Below, in pieces: positions 21,484 through 32,232 of a stretch of DNA of 64,000 bases. The translations under genes were made by a program, and so were the position numbers. The notes below the pieces were generated by a model. That model ran no database searches, had not been told where the DNA came from, and saw only the letters and a list, made by a program, of their open reading frames with translations. This DNA comes from Pseudoips prasinana (lineage: Eukaryota; Arthropoda; Insecta; Lepidoptera; Nolidae): assembly GCA_951640165.1 (NCBI GenBank), contig OX621250.1, positions 10,379,501 through 10,443,500 of the forward strand, written 5' to 3'. How positions within the stretch are numbered: position 1 is the first letter of the stretch; every line of letters begins with the position of its first letter.

Positions 21484-22401
21484 CACCCCATAAATTCGAG
21501 GCACTTATATGATCTTAATAGTAATGATATACATCTACGAACTAGTGGTACCGAATGTTAGCTCATTGTCGCCCCCCGAAGGACCCGTTGATACAACGGG
21601 CATGACACGATTAAAGCTATGGACATGTTCCACGTACTAATTGTTATTAAAGTCTAACCTAACATGGAGAGAGAAGGGAGCTATCATACACGTACAAAGT
21701 ACTTAACTATATAAAACTACATTCAGCTCTTAAAACTTACACGAACTGACCGTTAACCAGTGCGATTACATACAAAATTGGTGTATTAAAATGAGTGTCC
21801 GAATCCATAAAATGTCTAACGTGCTGCCATGTTAAAAAATATAGTGTCCCGGTGTACATCGAAAAAATTGAAACGAGTGCAGTAGTGAAAAATATACGAT
21901 CCATCCAAACCATCACTTCTCACCTCACTAACGTAGTATATGATCAATAATGGTAAAAGTCACACGATGGCTCAACGACGGAACCGAACCTAGGAAGCGG
22001 CACGTCATGACTTCCACGCGTGATCTATGTACATCATCGACAAGTCGCAATAACAAAACAACGATTACTCTATGTATACTTTAAAACCGTCGCACATAAT
22101 TCTTATGTACAAGTGGAACGGGTTCAGTATCTGACCGAACACGAACATAACATCGATAGGGCCCGTCGGCAGGCCGGGGCGGGCGGGCGCATCAATTCCT
22201 AAACCTATATTACAACCGGCCGCCCGCCCCGCCCCGCAGTACAAAATATTATCTTATGTACATATTGTCGCTCGAGATAAGAGTAGAACTATGTCTATGT
22301 CAGGTGCGGGGTACAAAAGGTGGGGGGGTTTACCTCCGGGTGCTCTTGGAGGAGGGGCGCGAGTGTGAGTGCGTATGGGGGGTCGCGCCCCCCCCCCGCT
22401 C
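21484..22401. other. Probable 3' UTR / flank of the UPF0047 gene
   Basis: No gene seen. The part 22140-22401 is very GC-rich with G/C runs and a partial inverted repeat (GGGGCGGGCGGGCG versus CGCCCGCCCCGCCCC). On the minus strand it lies directly after the UPF0047 stop and is probably its 3' UTR. Confidence 0.45.
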
Positions 22402-22476
22402 CTAACTGCTACAAGACGCGGCCGAGACGGGCGACAGAGGAGAGTCACGCGGGCAGCCCGACAGTGTCACCACCAC
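22402..22476 (-). CDS. UPF0047 gene exon 4 (stop)
   Basis: Acceptor TCTCTCTGTCGCAG, then VVVTLSG, the typical C-terminal strand of the family, then a Ser/Pro-rich tail and TAG at 22402-22404. It lies in a GC-rich island. Confidence 0.85.
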   Translation of the reverse strand: MVVTLSGCPRDSPLSPVSAASCSS

Positions 22477-25400
22477 CTGCGACAGAGAGACCAAGAGTTA
22501 CTTCACACATAGACATACAACACAAAAACAAATTACTGAATCATACACTATGTGGGAGCCATTTTAGAATAAACAATTCCTACAGCTATTTACTTTTCAT
22601 TTACAAGTAATCTCTCACATGCCGGCCACTAACTCCTGTGAGCCTGCATCAATATTCCTACAGCTAAACATGGTCATGTCGATTTATATGCCCATTGTGG
22701 GTGTCTAACAGCTGGCTTCTAGTGAATTGTATTAGTATACCCATACCGACACAGAGATAGACATGGCCTCTCTGGACCACCAGTAGTATACTCAAGCGCA
22801 GATGATAAGTCCTGTGCAAAACAGTGTTATTAGGATTTTATTGGCGAATTAAACACCCAGAAGTCTCACAATTATCAGGTGTTACTCGCCTTTGCCTCTA
22901 AGAGCTTGTTAAGCTGTTGAGACTGGACCTGATCTCTTGTCTTTCAGATAGTCATCCAATCGGATTATGAATGACGGCATAGGTAGTGGAAAAAAATACA
23001 GCACTACAATATGTCCTGCATAGTTGGGTAATTATCAAAGAACAGCCTTAACTGAGATTAAATCAGCTGAACTAAACACACTCATGTAAGTCCTAAATAT
23101 CTATGTTACAAAAATCAGCCTATATTATGACTTTAAACAGTACATTTTTAACTAGAATAGAGTCATTGCTTATTTAGGGGAACTGGCTACAGTTTCTGCT
23201 GCACAATGTATTCAATGCACCCCTGCATTAATAATATATAATGCAGTCTTGTATGCCACAATAGCCAGCTTTTAGTAAATTATAAGAATAGGGGTGCCCA
23301 ACAAGCTTAAATCACCACCAACAAAGTATAACTACATTTTACTTCAAACTGGCATTCATATTAGTAGCAAACAGCTGGGGACTAGTCCCTCCCTCTTACC
23401 CACCACTGCAACTCCTGTAAGCCAGGATCACCAATGGCACACAATGAAATGACACTCAGCGGTGAGGGTCAGGCATGTCCCGGGGAATCTCTTTAACTGT
23501 CTTGGATACCGCAGTGAATTTTTCAATCAGAAAAATAAAAGAAGGTGTTAGAAATGAATAGTTCCACTTACCTCCAGAGCAAAGCGGGAGACAGAATGAT
23601 GTAAAGGGGCTATAGCCTTATAAAGGGAGAAAGATGGAACTGGAGAAGCCAGCTAAAAAATCACCGAGGATTGCTAGCTCATTGCAAGACATGACACAAA
23701 CTTGTCATCATATTGCCAAAAAGATATCCACTGGACAATGAAATCCCCCAAAGATCTCTACAAATGCTGTTTGAAAGGTGCTGGTTGCAGGTACCACAAG
23801 ACTGGTAATCAGACTAATAATGACAGTTAATTTATCTGCACCAATAGATAAAGAAATTGGCCCACACATGACACAGAAAAACAAATTCTGGCTGAATTTT
23901 AGCTGCTGCAGCAGTCTTGATGTTTATTAGCCAACTATGCAGACACAGATGCCCTCTATTCTTCAGTCTCATATTTCAATGCAACTGCTATTCAACATGA
24001 CCAGAGAGTTCCAGTTACAAATACATCATAGGATAAATAAATTGATTAGGAGATAAGTACCTTTCGGCTGCCAGCATGATTCCTATGCTCACAGAGCCAA
24101 ACTCCTTGCCATGTGCCGAGGTTCAGTTTGCCGTCTGTGATGGGTATGGTCAATGAAGACCCCAGGAAACAAGCTTTCACATGAGCTGGCTGGATAACAG
24201 AAACAAAAGAATTATTAGTATTATGTATTAACCAAACAAAAAATATAAAACACAATACAAAACTTGCACATCCAGCTACCCCAATCTGTCAAATTTCTTT
24301 TATAGATTTTTAACCATAACCATAAGGTTCACTTTCAATTGGGGAAATTTGACAGATTTGAGTAGCTTGATATGCCACCATCTGTACACCAGAAATGAAA
24401 AATAATTACAAAACAGTTATTATAATTATGTACAAATGGGTCTTATTGCTAGTTGCAATTTCTTCCAGACCATCTTGGGATGGACAAAACTATTGAGAAA
24501 TTAAAAATGGGTAGCAAAAATATATAAGTATGAAAGATATGTGTTTTGATGTTAGTTTATTACAAACACAAGAGCATTAGATAGCTCAATGTATAATTAT
24601 GTTAAGCTATTTGAGTTGTGAGAAATTGTGCTGTAATCCACAAACAAGCTACACTAATAATGAAAGCTCTAACTTTATATAAGCACCCTTAAAACGTCCG
24701 TGCCTTGTTGAGCACGCAAAGCCGTGGGTGGCTCTTGAGTCTCCGTTGACTCCGGCCATGTCAGCTCGTCACAACAGTCAGTATATCTGTGTGGTTGTCT
24801 TGGGATGGACAAAACTATTGAGAAATTAAAAATGGGTAGCAAAAATATATAAGTATGAAAGATATGTGTTTTGATGTTAGTTTATTACAAACACAAGAGC
24901 ATTAGATAGCTTAATGTATAATTATGTTAAGCTATTTGAGTTGTGAGAAGTTGTGCTGTAATCCACAAACAGCAAAACTTAAGTAAAGATTGAACAAAAG
25001 TTATAATGCTGTAAAGTTCTCAATAAAAAGGCAAACACTTCTCCATTGATAGGTTCACCATAAGTGAAATGCTTTGAGAATTTCTTAAATCATTTGAAAC
25101 TTGTAGGTTGTTCCTTCCTTAAGTCTACTTAATTAATTAACAGAAATGTAAGTGGTCAACTCCTACTAAGTCATAACAAGGTTATTACTGCATATCATTA
25201 ATCTTTAACACTAGCACCTGCATTATTATACAATTAACTGCAGCTCATAACAAATAATGATAAATAAATATCTTAGGAAGACTAACACACTTCCATCATA
25301 TTCATATCCCATACTAAGCATACTATAAACATACATATATATTTCTAAATACATACATATTATAGATTAATTACACTGAGACATGGAAAAAATAGTACCT

Positions 25401-26393
25401 ATCACACAAAGATTTGTACTAGGTGGGGATCAAACCCACAACCCCTGGCTCAGCAGTCAGGGTCACTAACCAGTTATCACCTATGTACCTATAATGATAA
25501 CACTAATTGTTAAAAAAACAACACTGTCTAATTAGAATGTTTAGCAGCCCTACATGCACCAATGGAACAGAAAAACATACACATAGTAACCTTGAAAACT
25601 AAACAAGTGTTTACTAAGTCATGTAAATAAGAGCTAATGGGCACATTTGTTATGCTTATTTATTAACCTCTGTCATGGAATTTTTATTACAAAGTAGGTA
25701 CCTAGGTACTGTGAAACTTGCAAGGAATTATTTTGAACAAAATAAAAATCCAGTGAACAGTGCCTGTTATTAACCAACATTCATTTGTTTTGGAATGTTG
25801 CAGTATGCAATGTGCAATTAGGTCAAATACCTGTCATTCCAAATTCAAATTAGAAATTCTAGCAAGTAGTAATGCAGTTCAAAAAATGATTAGCACAACA
25901 AAACTCACCATATCGTCGGGACCTTCGCAAGAGTGGCGGTACGGGAGACCCTCTGGCACAATTTTGTTCAGCATCATTTCCATATCGTCTCTAACGTCGG
26001 GGTCCCAGCTCTCGTTGAGTGCGAGACTCGCCGATGTGTGCATTACTGAAAACAACATCCATTGATCAGCTGGCTACCGCGCGTTTATCACGTTGGCGAC
26101 ATTTCACAACACTTAACACTTCACTATAAACTTCAATATCCTAAAGCAGCGCAAGAATGTATGCATGGTAAATATGACAGGCGGCAAGGATGCAGCCTCG
26201 GCGGCAAGACTAGAACGCTGCTTGACGGATACTCACTTTGGATATGGCAGAGGCCGACCGCGAACTGCGAGAGCTCGGGCACCTGCTTAAGGATCTCCTC
26301 GGTGACGAGGTGCACGCCCCGGTGCTGCGGCCTCAAGTTCAGTTTCCGTTGAAACCACGCGGATCCGATCTGAATTCCTCGGTTCGAGGCCAT
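22402..26393 (-). CDS. UPF0047/YjbQ-family protein, complete four-exon gene (165 aa)
   Basis: Exons (minus strand) 26393-26237, 26045-25909, 24189-24061 and 22476-22402 join without frame loss into 165 codons plus TAG. Family hallmarks are visible: the N-terminal strand (WFQRKLNLRPQHRGVHLVTE), HTSASLALNE around residues 55-64, DPDVRDDME at 67-75, the CEGPDDMPAHVKA block at 92-104, GTWQGVWLCEHR at 123-134, and the closing VVVTLSG at 142-148, followed by a 17-residue family-atypical tail. Length fits the usual ~140 aa plus tail. Bacterial members (YjbQ) have been linked to weak thiamine-phosphate synthase activity; the eukaryotic role is unsettled. No signal peptide or membrane span, so probably cytosolic. 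It diverges from Tmie across ~1 kb. Confidence 0.93.
23430..23680 (-). repeat. TE-derived fragment in UPF0047 intron 3
   Basis: The minus-strand segment 23430-23490 (GGGACATGCCTGACCCTCAC and on) matches 57795-57860 in the R1-type relic. A consensus GTAAGT donor at ~23572 with a short open stretch before it is probably part of the same relic. Confidence 0.5.
24061..24189 (-). CDS. UPF0047 gene exon 3
   Basis: Acceptor TGTTATCCAG; 43 codons (PAHVKACFLGSSLTIPITDG to NHAGSRK). The donor GTACTT is weak; read-through would give VLIS and a stop, which superficially resembles the family C-terminus. Confidence 0.9.
24256..24386. mobile_element. P2 MITE copy 3
   Basis: Same family as 7682-7820, with a damaged left end (CAAAACTTGCACATCC). 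In UPF0047 intron 2. Confidence 0.78.
24473..24647. repeat. Direct repeat D, copy 1 (175 bp)
   Basis: Almost identical to 24798-24971. The two copies flank the 137-bp repeat R at 24656-24792. Confidence 0.9.
24656..24792 (+). repeat. 137-bp repeat R, copy 1 (possible structured RNA)
   Basis: Identical base for base to 28016-28152. It contains a TATA-like TTTATATAAG and three successive short hairpins: CGTGC-8nt-GCACG, AGCC-6nt-GGCT and GAGTC-6nt-GACTC. Copy 1 is antisense inside an intron of the UPF0047 gene. No TSD, TIR or known ncRNA recognised. Confidence 0.8.
24798..24971. repeat. Direct repeat D, copy 2
   Basis: Second copy of 24473-24647, 325 bp downstream, differing at few positions (for example GAGAAATTG versus GAGAAGTTG). 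Confidence 0.9.
25300..25495 (-). mobile_element. tRNA-derived SINE, family D, copy in reverse
   Basis: Reverse-strand head with B-box complement GGGGATCAAACCCACAACCC and GGCTCAGCAGTCAGGGTCAC, matching the heads at 60902 and 62633. The body lies to its left (ATATTTCTAAATACATACAT). Confidence 0.75.
25909..26045 (-). CDS. UPF0047 gene exon 2
   Basis: Acceptor GTTTTCAG, donor GTGAGT. Encodes MHTSASLALNESWDPDVRDD to CEGPDDM. Confidence 0.93.
26237..26393 (-). CDS. UPF0047 gene exon 1 (start codon)
   Basis: ATG at 26393, 52 codons plus one base, donor GTGAGT. Begins MASNRGIQIGSAWFQRKL and ends GLCHIQ. Confidence 0.93.
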
Positions 26394-27413
26394 GTTTAAT
26401 TTTTTAAAACGCTACAGAGTGACCGCAAGAACACAAACGATCTTACACAACATCACTTAGAACAACCTTTACATGAATTAATCCACAATTATCATAAAAG
26501 ATTCATCTTCGATCTTTAAATAGTAATAAATATAACGGAGGTTATAGGACAGATTCGACACCCTATTTTCTGCGGGAAAGTGAAACAGTCTTCAAACGAA
26601 AGAGAAAAACGATTATAATGTTGTCAATGTAAAAAAAAGAACGATTTCAATGTTTCATTCATGAAACCATCGTGGAGTATACATTTAAAATCTTAGAAAT
26701 TATTATAATTTTTTTTGGTAAAATATAATATTCTTGTAGTGAATTAATTAGGTTCAATAAATAAATGGGTGCCGAATTCGAATTCCACACATTCGAATAT
26801 TTCTGCTTGACTACATGATACCCATGAATATCATCGACAATTAATGCCGTTTAAAGCTATATTCAACACATTAGATATTTGTGTTGTGGCTACTGGCTCT
26901 TAAAAAAGGTAGCAGTTTATTAGGTGCTATCGAATATGTTATATTTTTCATTTATCATATTGACACTTTCAATCGATATTTTTATAAAACAAAACATTAA
27001 CACATGTATTACTAAAAGGGCTGGCAACCCAAATTCAATTGTCACTCGCGTTTGCCCGGGCTATTCGAATTTATAAGGCACTTAAAGAACCTCATATGCC
27101 TTTGTAAACATTAGACATCTAGGATTATCTAATAAATAAGATTTCTGCGCATCAATAGTAGTTTATTAATTAGGCAAAACTTAAAAACTTCCTTACTATT
27201 CATTTAAGAGAAAATCATAAAGCTTAGTTTGGTATGCATTGCAATTCCTACAATAAAATAAACAAGCTGGGAGTGCCGACGAGGGTGTTGAATACTTTTA
27301 GGTGCGGCTTACAACCACGCCTTGAAACTAAAACAATTAGTTCTCGCCCCAATCAAAATCATTGCGGACGTTCCCTTGATAATTTCGCTTTACTTTTGTA
27401 ATATAATTCCACG
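26394..27413. promoter_or_regulatory. Divergent intergenic region between UPF0047 gene and Tmie
   Basis: About 1.0 kb separates the two start codons, which point away from each other. It must contain both 5' ends. No clear TATA or initiator can be assigned and no repeat was recognised. A shared bidirectional promoter is plausible but not shown. Confidence 0.5.
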
Positions 27414-27537
27414 ATGGACCTATTTATGGACGCTGCAAAAAATTCTGAGGAGCCCGAATGGCTCGAGAAAACAGTGGCAGGTGGTTTGAGAGTTTGGCAA
27501 ATTATGTTTTTGTGTTTGGGTTGTATTGCATCTATAA
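27414..27537 (+). CDS. Tmie: Tmie exon 1 (start codon)
   Basis: ATG at 27414, 41 codons plus one base, donor GTAAGT. Contains the first part of the membrane span. Confidence 0.9.
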
Positions 27538-30500
27538 GTAAGTAAACGCTGAATTAGTGGCCACACGTAAACATATCAGTACAATAAAAAAATACTTTAT
27601 TTTAGTTGTTATAGTGTGCTGCTGTTTCCGTTTCCGCATCCCTCGCACGAAGCAACAGATAGAAGCAGATTACCAAAGACGAAAAATCACCACGAAGTTC
27701 CGCCATGAGCTAGAGTACATTCAGGATGCGAAGATGGATGCAATGTCTTTGAAAGATGGTGAAATTTTTTACTTACCTTATTAGTAACCCTGTTCCACTT
27801 ATAAAGTTTTATCTCAGAGTTTAGCTAATTTTGAGGTTTAACATATATTAATTTGATATCATATAACTAAGATTAGGTAAATCATAAAGTAACTAGGTAG
27901 GTATGTTTGAACACCTACGCCATTTTTTATTTTATTTATTATAAACTTAATCGTAGAGACATTCTAATTAAAATTTGTTGAACTCATTTTGTATTTGATA
28001 CTATAAATAAGGTCAAATAATGAAAGCTCTAACTTTATATAAGCACCCTTAAAACGTCCGTGCCTTGTTGAGCACGCAAAGCCGTGGGTGGCTCTTGAGT
28101 CTCCGTTGACTCCGGCCATGTCAGCTCGTCACAACAGTCAGTATATCTGTGTTTGCGCACACATTTGTGCGTTATAATATGCCCCGCGTAGAGATTTAGT
28201 CTCTATTTAGAATGGCCGCCATAGGACGAAATTGGGCAATGAACACTAATATGCAATATTTATTTCATATCTCTAATTTCCTATTTATTTATTTTAAAAT
28301 CGAATAAAGGAATAGCTACTTGCATAAGCAGCTAATACTTTATTATATTAGTGCATGTCTGTACTATCCGTTGTAACATATATTTTAAACCGACAAGGAA
28401 AGCAGGAGGTTCTGAATTCGACATCAGATTACAAACTTACTATTTATAAACTAAAGTTGAAGTCGGCCCGACCTACCCGTTTTTTCAAACAGTAGGTAGA
28501 TAATTATTGTTAAACTGGCTACTATCTTGTCTTACTTTTGTATGTACCTATGTTACGCAAATTCTCCGTCGTTTGTGAATAGATTTTAATAACTTTTTGT
28601 ATGGTGACGGAGGCGAATATCTTCTGATATGCCGATATGCTGCCGCCCCTCCTCTGGTAGATATTCCCTCGCGTCGACTTCTACGCCCCCCACGGGTTGA
28701 GATAGAGGAGGGGCGGAAACTTCCTTCTGAGTACATGCGTAACGTTTGTGGCAAATCTCCCAATATGATACTGGGGGGAGGCTTGTCCAGCAGTCGACTT
28801 AATTCTGCTGTAATGAAGATCTCTTTTTTTAATTGATAGGAAAATCTTTTAGAATGTTTCTATATAGGTTTTACTGCAATAGGTTGTCTAAAAGAAAAGT
28901 TCAAGTTGATTTTTGTTTCTTAAACAGTAATTTGATAACCCGCGAATGCTTTAGATAGATAGGGCTAGGATGATCTGTGTGACATTGTCCCCAGATATTA
29001 TTATACAATCTCTTCTTCAGGGCTTCAGCCCCTGCTCGCTTTATTATCCGGTGAAGCAGTGACAACATTCTAGGCTAACTGAGAACAAGTAAAAAAGCAT
29101 CTAGGCAGACTTTGTGGACTGCCGATAGAAGTGAAAACTATTTTTTACTTCTAATCTAAATAATCTACAATGTAATAGTTATGGTAGGTACATATAGCTC
29201 ATGGGAAGCGTGACGTGATGATGACCCGAGTTTCACGCTTTTTGGTCACCCAAAAAGTACCTACATACAACATATAACGTAATTAACGCACACCCTCAAA
29301 CACCCCAATTAGAATATTATGTTGTAATCATAATATACATACACTGAATTTTTTATTTAACATGTATGTATATGCATTGTTATTTACTAAATTAGTTTCT
29401 TTGAATAAAGTTTATTTTACTAGGTATATTTTAAATGATGGAATTTGTATGAATAATAATAAAACTGCGATTTAAAAGTCTTATTACTTTGACTTACGGT
29501 CCATTTCAATTTGTTTTGACTGTACAGGGTTGATATGACAATAATTTCCGTAGTTTCAATTATTTGGGAATAAAAAATTACCTTTATTAAAAATGACATA
29601 AATCGATTCAGTAAACGATTCTGAACATGAACATTTAAGTTACATGTTGTATAACTCATGGGAAGCGTGGCGATGACGCGAGTTCCATGATTTTTGTTCA
29701 GCTCAAAAGTGCTCAACGCGCCTAATGAAGGTTTAACTTCAAAAAAAGATAAAACACAATCCTTTCCAATTTATTACTTGCCTACTGTCTACGTGCGTCT
29801 TTGTTTAGACAAAGCAAGATAACAAATTAACTAGGTAATTTGTCAGTTAACAAGTGAATTACATTTATTTGCATTACACAGCTACATTAACGATAAGATA
29901 ACGATTGTGCACACTTTCTCATTCTTGTTCTTGTATTGCACAGCTCTGGAACTCCTGCACGACAAGACAAATCAAAATATGGAGTCGGAGAATCAGCACG
30001 GGTCTCAGCAGAGCTCCATTGTATCACCACAACAGAGTAAGATATTATTTTATTCTAGAGATTATTATCTGCTGAAATTGTAAAAAAATATGTCGTTGTT
30101 CGATGAAAGTCAAATCAAAATACTTTGAGTACACCTTTGGCGCAGCAGTTGAAGAAAGTTGCCGCATCCTGTCCCGGGTTCGATTCCCGCGCAAGACAAC
30201 TATTAACATAAATAGTGCTTCTGTTCGATGTACTTTCTATCTTGTATAGAATAGCTTAGATAAAGCGGGCGTTGTCTTAAAAATAAATAAATCATAACTC
30301 ATAATGTAAATAAAATATCATAGTAGGGATAGGCATAAGACAAATACTTGTCTTTTTGTAACTTATTGGACTCCATTTCAGGATTGAAGCGCTACCGTCG
30401 CATCCAGATCAGCTTCAATAATCATATCTATATTTAGACACGATGGAGTTATATATGAATCTATAAATACGACTGCAACTATAATTACTTCATTTTGGAA

Positions 30501-32232
30501 AATAACTGATAATCTTAGACTGCTGATCCGATATTAACCAAACATAGCTAAGTACCACCGCAAGGAAAGAGGCTTTCAAATGAAAAAGCATCGAAATCGG
30601 GCCATCCGTTTGAGAGCTACGATGCCACAGACAAACACATAGAAATCTACGTCAAAATTATAACACTCCTCTTTTTGCGTCGGGGGTAAAAAACATGTTT
30701 AGTAACTTTTGACGATAACGACTTTAATGTTTACCAATCCGAAGATTGTAATGATTGACGTGAATCGATTTTAATATTCATTTGTTTTGTGACATTTAAT
30801 AATAATGGTACAGACGCCTGCACATCAAGCTACCCCAATCTGTTAAATTTCTCCAATTGAACCTTACGCTTATGTCATAAAGTTGAAAATCTATAAAAGA
30901 AATTTGACAGATTGGGGTTGGATGTGCTGGCGTCTGTACCTACTTAGATTGCATTGTAATTTACAAAAATGTAGGTATAAATGTTTATTCAACGCTCCAT
31001 AGTTAACTTTTAACTTAACTTAGATTTTTTTATTCTTTGATATTGACACGTCTGATGAATTTCTATATATATTATGTAGGTACTATCTACTATTTTCTGT
31101 TTTAATTTTTATTAATTCAGAAGATTCCACATAAATGTAAAATTATTACGGAATAAATGAATTTTGAATTTGTCAGGCATAAGAGTATAGTATCATGTGT
31201 TCCTATAAGTGTAAGAAAGATTTCTGGTTTTAATTCTGATCGATGTCATAAATTTAGGTCATATTAAATGATTCGATACAATTAAACTGCATATCTAAAT
31301 ATTTAACCTGTACCTATATAATTATGTATACAAATGTATTTCGACTATTTACAAGCTTTTTAAAGTCTACATGGGAAAACATTATATTTTATTCTAATAA
31401 ATAAAATTGGAGGGCTGTTATGTCAAAATATCAGGTTCTTCCTACACACTTCTGTATAACAGTGTATAAGCCACATGTTTATTTTACATTTTTGCTCAGA
31501 TCAACTTGATCTGAGCATTATGTCTATGCATGTCTGTTTGTATCAGCCAATCTCCGAAGCGGAAGGGCCGAGTGTGACGGGATTTTCACTAGCAGATATA
31601 TCTTATAACACCATTGACTGTCTCTCATAGAGGCTCATAGCTAGATGCTCTCACCGGTCCCTAAGCGATCGGAGAGGTTAAGCAACTAGGCTCGCGGTCA
31701 GTCCATAGATGGGTGACCGCCAAATTGGTTTAATTTCTGAGCGTCTCCTTGCTTCGGAGGGCACGTTAAGCTGTCGGTCCCGGTTGTAGCCATTAGGCGA
31801 CAGTTGTTACGCCATGTCAGAAGCCTATAGGCGGCTTGAACTACTATTGATGAGTCGGGTTGAGATGCTGTTAGATTTGATGTTTTAATATCGCAATGAT
31901 TAGCTGAAGAACCCCTTTGTGATTGAGTGGTAATCTAGGTTCTACATTTTATTATCACTAACATACTGTGTAGGTACTTACCACTGCTGTCTGATAAAAA
32001 TAATAATATACTGCCTATAAATAAATTGGTGGTAAAACTGTAACGCAATGTATTTCTATTTCCGCCAGGCTCATTGGACGCGTCGTTCCAGCCCGAAGGT
32101 CAGAAGCCCGAGCCACAGGTGTCGGGCCTCAGCTTCGTCAAGTTTGCGTCCAAGGTGGCCACCCTGTCCAAACTGGGGCAACCAAAGTCGCCCACCTCCG
32201 ACACACCTTCCGGAAATAAAATCGATTTCTGA
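27414..32232 (+). CDS. Tmie: Transmembrane inner ear expressed protein homologue (177 aa), four exons
   Basis: Exons 27414-27537, 27606-27758, 29944-30036 and 32069-32232 join in frame to 177 codons plus TGA. A short N-terminal part is followed by one hydrophobic span at about residues 25-49 (LRVWQIMFLCLGCIASII, then VIVCCCF). Next comes the family signature after the membrane, RIPRTKQQIEADYQRR at 52-67, and a long basic then Ser/Gln-rich cytoplasmic tail. In vertebrates TMIE is a subunit of the hair-cell mechanotransduction complex, needed for TMC channel function and contacting membrane lipids through the region just after the membrane span. Insect homologues are expected in mechanosensory neurons. 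ATG at 27414 is the first in frame. The donor of exon 2 (GTGAAA) is weak; read-through would end eight codons later. Confidence 0.9.
27606..27758 (+). CDS. Tmie: Tmie exon 2
   Basis: Acceptor CTTTATTTTAG after a 68-bp intron. Encodes the end of the span and the PRTKQQIEADYQRRK signature. The donor GTGAAA is chosen because it joins in frame to exon 3. Confidence 0.88.
28016..28152 (+). repeat. 137-bp repeat R, copy 2 (possible structured RNA)
   Basis: Perfect copy of 24656-24792 in the same orientation, here sense to Tmie within its second intron. Flanks on both sides are unrelated to copy 1. Confidence 0.85.
28964..29006 (+). mobile_element. Family A SINE 3' fragment
   Basis: GGGCTAGGATGATCTGTGTG to ATTATTATAC matches the 3' end of 8161-8418. 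Confidence 0.7.
29190..29710. repeat. Diverged direct repeat pair in Tmie intron 2
   Basis: 29193-29270 and 29645-29712 share CTCATGGGAAGCGTG, GACGCGAGTT-like and CTCAAAAGT-like blocks. Origin unknown. Confidence 0.45.
29944..30036 (+). CDS. Tmie: Tmie exon 3
   Basis: Acceptor TTGCACAG, donor GTAAGA. 31 codons of polar tail (LELLHDKTNQNMESENQHGS), phase 1 on both sides. Confidence 0.82.
30131..30240 (+). mobile_element. tRNA-derived SINE, family B, copy 3 (short)
   Basis: Head TTGGCGCAGCAGTTGAAG, B box GGGTTCGATTCCCGCGC, truncated body. In Tmie intron 3. Confidence 0.7.
30809..30938. mobile_element. P2 MITE copy 4
   Basis: Terminal TACAGACGCC and GGCGTCTGTA. The interior is inverted relative to copies 2 and 3. 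In Tmie intron 3. Confidence 0.82.
31105..31170 (+). mobile_element. 3' tip of the CR1-type LINE (family L2)
   Basis: GATTCCACATAAATGTAAAA then ACGGAATAAA matches the 3' ends at 48350-48390 and 60060-60105. Confidence 0.7.
31300..31400 (+). repeat. Retroelement 3' UTR fragment (family U)
   Basis: CGACTATTTACAAGC, TTTTTAAAGTCTAC and neighbouring bases match 43195-43395 and 61920-62115. Confidence 0.6.
31634..31860 (+). mobile_element. 5S rRNA-headed SINE, copy 1
   Basis: The region 31655-31720 resembles the 3' half of 5S rRNA, including GAGGTTAAGCAAC and GGTCAGTCCATAGATGGGTG, which correspond to the internal promoter elements of Pol III type 1 genes. It is followed by a unique body (TCTGAGCGTCTCC, GCCATGTCAGAAGCC). 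Two more copies share head and body. The 5' half of 5S is not recognisable. Confidence 0.75.
32069..32232 (+). CDS. Tmie: Tmie exon 4 (stop)
   Basis: Acceptor TTTCCGCCAG; 53 codons to TGA at 32230-32232. GC-rich compared with its surroundings. Contains GLSFVKFASKVATLSKLG, probably an amphipathic helix. Confidence 0.85.

Noticed and set aside
23572..23640. Additional UPF0047 exon with GTAAGT donor
   Set aside because: Open frame shows no family resemblance and neighbouring sequence matches the R1-type relic at 57.8 kb.
24046..24060. Natural stop of the UPF0047 protein after VLIS
   Set aside because: The family C-terminus VVVTLSG is present in frame behind a good acceptor at 22476; splicing explains the family pattern better.
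31655..31720. Functional 5S rRNA gene
   Set aside because: Only the 3' half is recognisable, with mismatches, and the same body follows in other copies; a SINE fits better.
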